This document shows positions 47,701 to 57,462 of a stretch of 64,000 bases of DNA, one piece after another. Made by a program: the position numbers and the translations under genes. Each line of letters opens with the position of its first letter. Position 1 is the first letter of the stretch. The notes under the pieces were generated by a model. The model saw nothing but the letters and a program-made list of their open reading frames with translations. It did no database searches and had not been told where the DNA came from. The stretch is from Pempheris klunzingeri. Its lineage: Eukaryota; Chordata; Actinopteri; Acropomatiformes; Pempheridae. The stretch is from positions 21,602,691 to 21,666,690 of the forward strand of contig NC_092026.1 of assembly GCF_042242105.1 (NCBI RefSeq), given 5' to 3'.

Positions 47701-50700
47701 CACGCCAAAAAATGCAAGCCAAAAATCTCTTTGCATGCTGAAGTAATGGTTGAGTCACTGGTGTTGATCAACAATATTGTCAAATCCCGGCAGATGTGCA
47801 CAGTGTAATATACTGAGCTTTGGGAAAATAGAAACCTTTCTTGCAAGTAAATTCTTCACATGTAACCTTAAATGCTAAATGTTTATTTCCCCAGGTTTGT
47901 GTTCAACAAGAGGTCAGTGGGCAGCACTCATTCCTCCCATGGCAACTTATCGCAGGCATCCATCACCTCCTGTGACGTGCTGAGCGGAGACGAAGTGGAC
48001 AGTCCCCTACACCGGCCTGCGAAGATCAGTGAGAGGAGATCCAACAGCAGCACAGACATACAAGGTGCCCATTCAATTATTAAGAGTACTAATGTGAACA
48101 CAAGGGATGGCCATAAGCAAAACAAGTATGGATCACATTTGATACCTACTTTTACAAAATGTGTGTAATAGATGAAATACCACTTTTACTTTTATTTTTC
48201 CAACATGGATATACAGTATTTTGAAAAAACCCAAAATAATTGTTGCTGTAGGTTGGACGGCTGAAGCTGGCAGGCTGTCTGTGGGTCAGATCAGCCGGCA
48301 GCTGCCTGTATCTTTACATGAGTCTTGCGGGGACTTGCCCTCTGCTCTTAGTCATGGACATTTTCTCGGAACTAAAGACGAACTAAAATCTAAATCGTTT
48401 GAGTTTCTTACCCGTCACAAGTCTGGAATGTCTGAAAATAACAGAAACTGACACTAAAAATATCACTAAACGGGAAGCTGGCATTGAGCAGTATTTCTTT
48501 GTTGTTACTTTATGTGTGTGACTTATAGTCTGTATGTTGTCTTGCAGCGCTGAGAAGTCAGGCGACGCTGAGAGCCTGGGCCTCCAGTAATCAGGGGAGC
48601 CAGGGCGGGATGTGCAGTGACTCGGAGAGCGCAGGAGGCAGCAGCGAGTCGAGGTCCATGGACTCCCCCACTGCCAGTCCAGGTAAGAGGATTTTACATT
48701 AAAGTTTATCTTTTTTAAATCTATCAGAGTTAGGGTTAGGGTTAGTATTGAGGGTATTTGGACATCGAAATGATGAAGGAATACATGGGACAAGGAAAGG
48801 AAACATTTGTACAGATGAGAGGTACAAATCCCCAAATAACTTCACAACAGATCATAGCAAAACTAAAAGAGGCTAAAGGCATTCCTGATACATTTTTCTT
48901 AGTTTTACTTCCTCATTGTACTCCAGACCCACGCACCACTCATTTTAGTGCACTTCCCTCTACAGCTGGAACTACTTGCCACACTGTGCCAAGCTATGAA
49001 CTATTCAGCAATAAATGTAGGCTTTTATACATATGTGCAGGCGACTTCAAACGACGACTGCCCAGGACTCCCTCCACTGGGACCATGTCTTCTGCTGATG
49101 ACCTGGATGAGAGAGAGCCACCATCACCCTCAGAAAATGGTGAGGCCTGGCCAGGCAGTTGTCTGTCTGCCGTAACACTGCACACCTCATATTGTGCTTT
49201 TCTATGGGTCTGGCTCCGTTGCAGATTGCGCTTGCATCAAATCATCATGCATTAACAGTAGAGCTGCACAGATGTGGGCCATGTTAGTTTTTGCATATGG
49301 CCTCAGGTTACACTTCCTGTATCTATGCTGAGCTTTCCCAGTCAGTGTATATGTTTATTTTCACATTGTGAATTGAAGCAGCAGACCAGCCTATCGTTTC
49401 ATTTTCTTTTGTGCTTAACTGCATAAATCTATGCATAAAATCTATGCATAAAATATTAGAACAGCAGCTCACTGTATATTTATAGCAGGCTATGACCATT
49501 CAACAAATTTTATATGCCTAGAGGGATTCTGTTATTTCATTTTGTGATTAAGTGCAGATGACTGTTCTGTTTGTTTTATCCCAATTATTATATCTTAGTT
49601 TAATCTTTTATGTCGTGTTTTTTTCCACACTTGAACACTGTTGAACACTGAATTTTCTAAATTGGGATGTGAATTAATGCGTTAAGAACTGGGAGAGGGA
49701 AGCCACTTCAAGCTACCAATTATGTAGTGACGCAGGCTTGGCGTTCCTGAAATTGTTGTCATAGAGGGTCAGTTTTTTTTTCTTCTGCCGTTAATTTAAA
49801 TCGGCGGCCATGCTGATAAGAACTCAGCTCGAAGTCACCTGTCTGTGAAGCTCCCTCATCGGCGGCTCTAATTTTCAGGTCTGGCAGAGATGGTGACAGA
49901 GACGGCCAGCTCTCCCGGTCCCTTCCGCAATGCTCAGATGTCCAAAGCTTCTCAAACCCATAAGCTGAGAAAACTGCGAGCCCCGTCAAAGTGCAGAGAG
50001 TGTGATAGTCTGGTGGTTTTCCACGGCGCTGAGTGTGAGGAGGTACAGCACATTTACTCCTCTTATTAGCTACAGAAATGATAATGGTGTTGTGTGTCTA
50101 TGTACAGTATAGATGAACAAGGCATGAATGCAAAAATACATATAGTAAAAATAATATAGTATTTATTTATTAAACCGTCTTTTTTTTCCCTTTGCCAGTG
50201 CTCCCTGGCCTGTCATAAGAAGTGTCTAGAGACCCTTGCTATCCAGTGTGGCCATAAAAAGCTGCAAGGCAGACTACACCTGTTTGGTATTGACTTTGCC
50301 CAAGCAGCAAAGAATAGCCAGGATGGTGTCCCTTTTATCATCAAGAAGTGCACATCTGAGATTGAGAGTCGAGCCCTCAACATTAAGGTAAACTTAGCTT
50401 TGCTGGACACAGTGGAGTTCTTTGTCTATTACTTCATATTTTAAATTGCAGTCCTTATACAAGCCATACACAGAAATATCTTATTATCTTACTTTGAACA
50501 CCATAGTATGGGTTATGTGATTATCAATTATAGTAAAAATGTTCCAATCCTTGTGCCTGTTTTTTCCTCACAGGGGATTTATCGTGTGAATGGTGCCAAA
50601 TCCCGCGTCGAGAAGCTCTGTCAGGCGTTTGAAAACGGGAAGGACTTGGTTGAGCTGTCCGATCTCTCACCTCATGACATCAGCAATGTCCTCAAACTCT

Positions 50701-53700
50701 ACCTGAGACAGGTAAGTCTTGGGTAACTTATGTTAAAGCATACATTCCTAGATATTTTGTATCGCACAAGTTAAATTCTTTATCATAAAATGGGGCATTT
50801 TCGCAAAGCAGTTGGTCAAAGATGCTTTTAGAGTTTATCCTTAATGCTCACACTTGGGACCTAGTTGGTAAATTCTTGTGTTTTTATAAGTATACATGCA
50901 TTGGTAGTGTCTTAACAAAACATTTTGCTTTGGTAAGAACACAGAACACATCTCTGTTTCCCTTCTGTGTACAGTTACCAGAGCCACTGATCCTTTATCG
51001 ATACTACAATGACATTATCGGCTTGGCCAAAGAGTGCCAGAGAGTGATTGTGGAGGAGGCTGATAAACCTCAAAGCGCCCAGACAGGAGAGAAAGGGGGG
51101 CCGAGCATCCAGCTCAACAGAGTCATTTTCAAAATCAGAGACCTTCTCCGCCAGCTGCCTTCAGCCAACTACAGGACGCTGCGCTACCTTATAGCTCACC
51201 TGAACAGGTAAAGGCTGCAAACACATACCTAGAGCCACTTTTTTTACACAGAGATTATGCAATTTCACCATAAAGAAGACCCGCCGCTAAGCTAGCTTTG
51301 CTTTTTTACACTGCACCAAACAACGCTGGAAGAATGCCCAGTGTGTGATGTTAGAAAGCACGCCAGCTTTGGAGAAGCAAAAGAGGCATAAAGATTAAGA
51401 CGTCGTTGGCATCTTGTCCTACCAGTTTGCCCTTTTTACGCAGACATCAATTCAACTCTGTTAGCTCTGCTGCCGGCTCAGAGGTGAAACAAGTGTGTTT
51501 TACACAGACAGTGAGGCAGAGCAGTGCCTCAACAGTCCTGCTTTGAAAATGCAGCATAAAAAGGTCCTCTGATACAAAAAAACTTCCTCATAAGACACAA
51601 AGGGAAACAGAGACTTCCCTATACCACAGAGGAAGTGGCATGAAGTACATAAAACTCATGCTATATTAATAACCTGGCTCATTCAGTTTTCATATCTGTC
51701 ACGAGCATCAATATTTTTGAAATGAATAGTCTCTGCTCATATCCTTTATATTTGAATATGACGATTTTCCAGCCCTGAAATTTCAAGCATATTGTGTTTT
51801 TAGTTGTCTTTGCAATTAGAATTGTACAAAATTACAGAGTCTTTTAAATCATCACATGGCAGAAACACTTTTTGGATTTTACTTCTTGAGGCATCTTGCC
51901 ATGGGACACACTGATTGGCCAATTTTAAATATTATAAATGGGCCAAGATTGGTTTGCAGAATGTCAATGTTCTTTACAATGTAGATACAACACTTGAACC
52001 CAACTTGAAATATACGTTGTATACATAAAAAATTCCTGACTCTTCACTATCACAGAGTGGCCGAGCAGGCAGAGGAGAACAAGATGACTGCGAGTAACCT
52101 GGGGATTATCTTTGGCCCCACACTGGTCAAACCACGGCAAACAGACGCTGAGGTGTCCCTCTCCTCCCTGGTTGACTACCCCTACCAGGCCCTGATGGTG
52201 GAGCTGCTGGTGCGATACTTCCAGACTGTCTTTGACGTATCACCTCTCTCTGGCTCCGACATCCCCACAACTGGCCAGGCGTCCCCCAAACTCACCCCCC
52301 AAGAGAAGGTGCAGCGACTCAGCAGACACTCCACCTCCCTGATGGACATCAAAGAGGTGAGGAGGGATTTATGGGTGTGACTGGGCTGGTCTGGGCTTGC
52401 AGTGGGGTAAAACATAATGCATGTTTTCCCGTTGTCACTGCTGGTTTTGTGTTGTAGCACTACTGCATATGTTAAAAAAGTTATAATTATAAAGTTATAA
52501 AACCTTTTTTGTGTCTACAGAGGGAGCTTATACAGTTTAAGGTGGGGAGTGAAGTGAGCTTACCAGACCTCTCTAGCCTGCTCTTTATCTCTGCTTGAGG
52601 CCAGCAACTCAAGGATTCATTAACTGTTACTAGCATAACATACTAAACTGTGGGTGGTAATGGAGTAGAATTGTGAGTTTGTAGATTAGAGGTTTTGACA
52701 GCGAAGAAAAATGTGTGGAATAAAAAAGACAATATCTCCAGTTCTGCCGCCGAGTTTGACCCTTTCTTGTACATCGTGAGTCTGACGGTGTTAATGAATA
52801 GCAATGCTAAAGCATTGGAGTGCACTTTTAGAAATAAGAAATAAATTATGGCAGTTATGATGTTATGTAATACTATTAATTACGGTCATTCACTACTAAT
52901 TGATATGTAGTGGACAGATCTAATTGTGTATTATGTCCCTCCAGGGTGCCAAAGTGTACAAAAGATACTCATCAGTAATCCCGTCCTCACACATCCTGGA
53001 TGAGGTTCAGGAGGTCCAGCCAGGAACAGACAAAACAGAGGTGTCAGCCGTGGATAGACTCAATGGGATCCAGACATCTAGTGGAGGAGAAGTCCAGAGG
53101 TCAACCCTAGTGTTTGGCCGCCCCAGCACCACCACCACCACCTCCCCCACCACCACTGCTGTACCGAAGGTCCAGCTACGCACCCAGCGCACCAGACTGT
53201 CGTCTCGGCCGATCAGCATGCCGCTGGAACGCCTGCCCACCCCCGCCCTGATCCATGAGAGGAATAACCGTAACACTGCTGCTAACATTGATTCAAGCTC
53301 CGCTGAGCGGGACCCCATTTCTGAAACAATACAGGAGATACCAGAGCCAGAAAAGGCTCGCCAAAGTGTCTCATCAAGGGTTAGCACCTATTATATCACA
53401 CCTTTTATTGACACACAGACAATGCAGAGGAGAACATGGGACAGGAAGTACAAGCACTATGATGTTACACCCAGGACTGCTATGATTGTGGCCAGCCTGC
53501 CATCTGCCAGCTCTGGAGTACAACCTATAAAGGCAACGATGCCTGTCACTGTCAGCCCGGCAGTTACCACGGCCTCTGTGGCCCCTACCACAAGTAGTGT
53601 GAGCACCATATTCTCCAACAGCCCCTACACAGTGTCAGTCAAGCCTGCCTGGACTTCTAAAAGGGAAAATGACACAGATAATTCAGTCAGTGAGTCAAAC

Positions 53701-54117
53701 AGCTCACCAAACCTTCCGCTAAAGCTCAGGGCACCAAGAACTCTGCAGCCTCCCCCAGGAACTTTCTACAAGCCCCCCGTTTCCAGAGCTCGGACGATTC
53801 CAAATTGGACCACTACTGTTACCACCATCACCACCACCAACACCACCACCTCATCGCTCACCCCCAGCAACCCTGCCGGGGTAGTCACGCCATCCCCTGC
53901 CCCTACAAGCCCCCCACAGACACGGCTCCAGACACAGGACTCCACTGACAGCGCCATTGACCCCGGGGTCTCGACCTCCGCCACCCTTTCGCCCCCACAG
54001 TCCCCACCCCCGAGCAGCCCTGATGACCTCAGCCCCAGCGAGACTAAACCCGTCTACCAAAGACTGCGACCTCGGCGGCTGCAGGAGCTTGAACACAGAG
54101 AGGCCCATTTTGTCTGA
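25583..54117 (+). CDS. arhgap29: Rho GTPase-activating protein 29 (F-BAR, C1, RhoGAP), about 1393 aa
   Basis: Coding exons: 25583-25886, 38075-38218, 41734-41830, 42107-42179, 42430-42490, 43097-43246, 43720-43784, 43876-43986, 44508-44588, 45008-45175, 45463-45600, 46346-46533, 47895-48064, 48548-48682, 49041-49139, 49879-50042, 50199-50387, 50574-50711, 50975-51207, 52056-52356 and 52945-54117. All join in frame. The protein inactivates RhoA at the cell cortex, downstream of Rap1/Rasip1/Radil in vessels and in epithelia. Residues 1-70 are Ser/Gly-rich and poorly conserved. F-BAR coiled coils cover about 200-480 (LEKKRRLEEEALQK). A conserved linker reads GTMSSADDLDEREPPSPSE. The C1 zinc finger (about 689-734) has CRECD and CHKKC. 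The RhoGAP domain (about 745-965) has GIYRV with arginine finger about R783, and LPEPL. The tail is Pro/Thr-rich with APRTLQPPPGTFYKPP and ends HFV, a PDZ ligand. HMHA1 and GMIP share the domains but not these tail motifs. Confidence 0.95.
25597..25642 (+). repeat. Coding (AGC)n(GGC)n run, poly-Ser/poly-Gly
   Basis: Seven AGC codons, then GGC/GGT codons, in the first coding exon of arhgap29, giving a Ser7-Gly5-like stretch at residues 5-17. Likely length-polymorphic. Confidence 0.9.
26769..26798 (+). repeat. (AC)n microsatellite
   Basis: 30 bases of pure AC repeat in arhgap29 intron. Confidence 0.95.
27005..27200 (+). mobile_element. Possible family-B element remnant
   Basis: 'atgaaaaatagtgaaaatt', 'ccaaagtgacatcat' and 'aaaacctaaagatct' resemble the interior of the family-B element seen at 13429-13759. 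Ends are not clear. Confidence 0.35.
27598..27625 (+). repeat. (AC)n microsatellite with TA flank
   Basis: AC repeats followed by 'catacatatacatatat' in arhgap29 intron. Confidence 0.9.
30291..30592 (+). mobile_element. MITE-like element with terminal inverted repeats
   Basis: Left end CCAGTTTATTAAGTA (30301-30315) and right end TACCTAATAAACTGG (30572-30586) are inverted repeats matching at 14 of 15 positions. The interior is about 255 bases with no coding capacity; 'gcagtctaatgcaacagccc' and 'ggttataatgttcag' match an element I recall as frequent in fish genomes. No target-site duplication could be assigned with certainty. Confidence 0.65.
32425..32650 (-). mobile_element. Family-B element remnant
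   Basis: 'gattaattgattagtcaaga', 'ctgccaaacattgtg' and 'atttgaatgtcacattggca' resemble the reverse orientation of the family-B element. Heavily decayed. Confidence 0.45.
33270..33340. promoter_or_regulatory. Candidate intronic enhancer (AP-1, CRE and TEAD-type motifs)
   Basis: Within 70 bases: CATTCC (33274-33279, TEAD type), TGAGTCA (33304-33310, AP-1), then GACGTCA and GCGTCA (CRE-like halves). The patch is GC-richer than the surrounding intron. Function is inferred only. Confidence 0.3.
33430..33452 (+). repeat. (GGA)n run
   Basis: Seven to eight GGA units in arhgap29 intron. Confidence 0.85.
34150..34330 (-). mobile_element. Family-B element remnant
   Basis: 'catttttcatgcaaaaatac', 'caaacatttgatggttctag' and 'gtgctgcttttcttgtctt' closely follow the reverse strand of the family-B element as I recall it. 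Best preserved interior in this intron. Confidence 0.55.
38219..41733 (+). other. arhgap29 intron, 3.5 kb
   Basis: No exon or recognised transposon. AT-rich with ordinary complexity. Confidence 0.5.
48729..48745 (+). repeat. Short telomere-like (TTAGGG) run
   Basis: 'gttagggttagggttag', about two and a half TTAGGG units, in an arhgap29 intron. Confidence 0.8.
51235..51580. repeat. Possible dispersed repeat in arhgap29 intron
   Basis: A block of more even base composition, with repeated 'ttttttacac' or 'ttttacacagaca' words, inside an AT-rich intron. It looks like an inserted repeat but I cannot assign a family. Confidence 0.3.
52521..52541 (+). other. Candidate 21-base microexon of arhgap29
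   Basis: Between the exons ending 52356 and starting 52945, TTGTGTCTACAG at 52509-52520 is a good acceptor, and 21 bases later GTGGGG could act as a donor. The piece keeps phase 0 and would add RELIQFK. The donor is weak. Confidence 0.25.
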
Positions 54118-54880
54118 TGCCAAAATACACATTATATCTGTAAATATTAATGTATCTGTGCCATAGTGTATACTGGAGAAAACATTTTTTATCCTATAAG
54201 CTGAGAGTGGGAGAAAATATAGGCCTGTGAAAATAAACCATGAAAGTGTTATAAGTACTAATATATTGTATTTTGCATGTTCAAGTCAAAATGTCAAAGA
54301 GTGGCTGGTCTCCCAAGTGCTCAAAACAAACCAATACTACACATGTGATGCCAACATTGAATGTGTAGTGTTTTTAAATAACAAATACATGAATTGTTGA
54401 TTTTTATGTCAAAGAAACTTTGCCAACCACTTATTGACATCAGTCTGTAAAGAACTGTGAGCCTATCGCTTTCCCTGTTTGAGTTGAACAGTTAAGTCCA
54501 TGTACAATATTTGATTTGTTACGAAATTATACTTTATTGTTATCACACAATGCACTTAATGCAGGTTCAAATTCTAATGTTGCCTTTAATGTTACATTTT
54601 ACTTAATTTTGTATTTTATTCCACAAGGAACGGACAGAAGTATTTTTAACATGAGGTTTTCATTCTGAAAGAGTTCAACAGTTTCGTCCATTGTTTCCTG
54701 TGATTGGTACATCGTTTCTCAGTATGTAAACCTTATGTATCTGTTTACGTTTTTTATATGCATTCATACGTACTGCATGTTTGTCACAGTAATTTTGTCT
54801 CATCGCATTATTGCGACTATACAGAGGAAAAATGACAAGCAACAGTACCTGCTGCAAATTAAAAATGTAGTTTAAACTGT
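54118..54880 (+). other. arhgap29: arhgap29 3' UTR
   Basis: AT-rich sequence after the TGA stop. AATAAA at 54232-54237 lies 115 bases past the stop; ATTAAA near 54859 is a distal candidate. TGTAAATA at 54139-54146 is a Pumilio-type site. Confidence 0.5.
54232..54237 (+). terminator. arhgap29: arhgap29 polyadenylation signal candidate
   Basis: AATAAA in 'gaaaataaacca'. A distal signal near 54859 could give a longer form. Confidence 0.45.
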
Positions 54881-57330
54881 TACCTCTGTTCCAGTTGAGT
54901 TTATTTGTTTAGATCACTGTTCAGTGCCTCAGAGAACAACGGTAATATTTGAAACTAAGGTTTTTTTGAAGCCCTGTAGACATTTCTTCACTTTATGTGT
55001 GTTATTATTGTTACCCAACAAATCAGATCTTTGGCTGTATTTCACTGTGCTGGACAAATAGAAGAGAGAGACGGTGGAATGGTATCAGATCAAGTGCTGA
55101 AACTAACATTATTTAACCATTCAATGTCTAGAAAATGACAAAAAAAAATGGTGAAATATCACAATCACAGCCTAGAGGCCCCTCAAATCTCTAGTTTTGT
55201 AGAGAGAGCAGAGAGTTCTCACATTCAGGAGTCGGGAAACAAAAAGTTTGTCTTAAACAATAACTGCCAATCATTTTCTGTCCGTCGACTAATCAACTTA
55301 TCCTATTGGCTCTAGTCCAAGGTTTGCCCAGTGCCTCGGAGAACCTTCTATTTTTTCTTCTGTAGCCTGCAGACACACTTACTTTGTGTGTATCTTTACA
55401 GTACCTGTGGCATTACACCTTATCGTGTATTTCAACAATGAATCCAGTCAAATTTTTTACTACCATTGTTTGTATCTGACCAACCAGAGAAAGACACAGT
55501 GTGATGGAGCTGTGTGATGCAGCATGCTACCTGAGGCAGCAGAAAGCCCAGATCTGTGCAGCGTTAAGCCTCAGAATTCACCTCAGTTTCTGGATAAGCC
55601 ATGTCTGCTGTAAACATAGTTCACCGCAGGTTCAAGTGGTTTTAATGTGCAACTGTCAAGGCTTCACATTCTCCCAACCTAATTACCCACGTCACCTGCT
55701 CCACCTTGCCGAGCTGCTCAGAGACGTGAGTCATTTGAGACGTGTACGGCACAAAATCAGCCACAACAAACATCTTATCTCTGAGTCTGCTAAACTCATG
55801 TGTGTCTAAGTCAAAACTCTGATTTATTTTGGAGGTGATAAACTGAACGTCTTCCTCTTTTTTTCTTTTTTTTCGCAGAGTGACAGTAACTGCAGGTGAA
55901 TCTTTGCTCCTATTGTGATCAAACCCGTAACCCCCTCCCTCCAGCACAGGACAGTCTCTCCACCCGTGTCCCTCCTTTCCTCTCTAGCACATATCCCCCT
56001 AATTCTGCCTCAAAATGGATGACTGTTGTCTTTTTTCTGCCTGCCCATGTTGAGCTGGGAGATTAGAGCAATCAGATTAGGAGTGCTGCTGACCTGCAGG
56101 CAGAGGAGAGAGAGTGGGCAGCTACTGTAGGAGTCATACGGAGCTCTTCTACCTCGCTTAATGTTTTCCATTACTTCATCCTGTTTGCAAACCTGTTTCT
56201 CTAGATGTCGTACGACTTTTATATCATTCCATAAGAGGTAAGGATCAGAATCAACTGCTTTGTTCTTTTGTTGACACAATAGGATGTGCTGTAAGATCAT
56301 GTAAGAGGTGACAGGTGTGTGGTTGCTAATTACTGTTTTAGTTTTCTTAAAGCCTGGATTCTAACATAATGTAATGGTGTGAAAACCGAGATCTTAGGGG
56401 CTGCGTTTTATGGATCCTTCTCTGAATTACTTAAACATGCAGCAGGCTTTCGATCATGAGACACGTTTGCCACAAAATTTCCACACGTGCAAGGAAGTCC
56501 TGTCTTGTGTAATTACTGTTTGAGTAATATGGCGTTTTACATACAAGTCAGACAAAATTATAGCCTTTACTCTCCTGTTTTAGCCTCACATTCTTTGCCC
56601 TCTTGTTTTTCTAGACAGGTGTTTATGTCCCTGCATCTTCGCTCTGCCAGTATGTTAATCTGTTGGACATGTTACTCTGAACAAATTACTCCTCATGTCC
56701 GACATTCTCTGATGTCATCTGCACATAACCTGTATATGTGATTTGGCATTTGAGATTATTTTTTTTTTAGTAGTCAGTTCCAAAATGAATTTGTCTGTTG
56801 GAATAAGTCTGTATATCACAGAGTGGGTACAAATGACATGCATCAGTCAGATGCACTGCTTCGTGTGCATACACATGCCAACTAATGTTTATATGTTGTT
56901 AATAATGATGTGGACTATATACAATCTTTTAAAAGATGTTATACAAACTTGTATTTTCCTGTAGAGAAATTCCCTCCTATTGCCAACATGCCTACACAAT
57001 AAATCTTAAAGCCGGTGGTGTTTTGCTCTGGAGCGCTTCAGCAGGGTGTGTGCTCTCCAAGAAGGGGTTTGAAGGATGGTCTGTCCAAGACTGTAGTCAA
57101 ACGAAGCTAGTGCTAAGGCCAGAAACAGACAAGTTTGAGGCGAGGTTGGGTCAAAGCCAGAGCTAGAGAAACCAGTTTGATGAGTGGGTTGGATCTATAG
57201 TAGTAGATATGTAAAAGTACCATTATATTTTTCATAAAAACACCTTTTTTGGATGCTGTAAAGGCAGACTAAAAAGCAAGCTAAAACAAAAAATAGCACT
57301 GGTCAACTATGCAGAGGAAATACAAGTTAC
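54881..57330. other. Intergenic DNA between arhgap29 and abca4
   Basis: About 2.4 kb with one decayed family-B element and no supported exon. It should hold the proximal abca4 promoter. Confidence 0.5.
55115..55315 (+). mobile_element. Family-B element remnant
   Basis: 'aaatggtgaaatatcacaat' near the start and 'cattttctgtccgtcgacta' plus 'atcaactta' near the end follow the forward order of the family-B element at 13429-13759. Confidence 0.5.
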
Positions 57331-57340
57331 TATATTTAAA
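57331..57340 (+). promoter_or_regulatory. abca4: TATA-like element upstream of abca4
   Basis: TATATTTAAA, 123 bases before the abca4 ATG. A start near 57362 would give a 5' UTR of about 100 bases. Not confirmed; an upstream non-coding exon is also possible because 'cttctag' occurs before the ATG. Confidence 0.3.
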
Positions 57341-57462
57341 ATCCTGCCAAAGCCTTGATGTTTTTGTGAGAGGTTACAGTGAATGCCATCTCTGATGGAA
57401 GTTGTTTATCTGCAGGTTTGTCACAGTCTGATGACCCCTTCTAGGGGTAAAGCCGCGGAGCA

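Noticed and set aside
48221-48451. Alternative arhgap29 exon in the intron after 48064
   Set aside because: A 76-codon frame follows a possible acceptor near 48252, but it has no good donor and ends in a stop. Neighbouring exons already join in frame and match human.
48758-49040. Open frame beginning MDIEMMKEYMGQGKE
   Set aside because: It runs through intron into the exon at 49041 in another frame, with no family resemblance.
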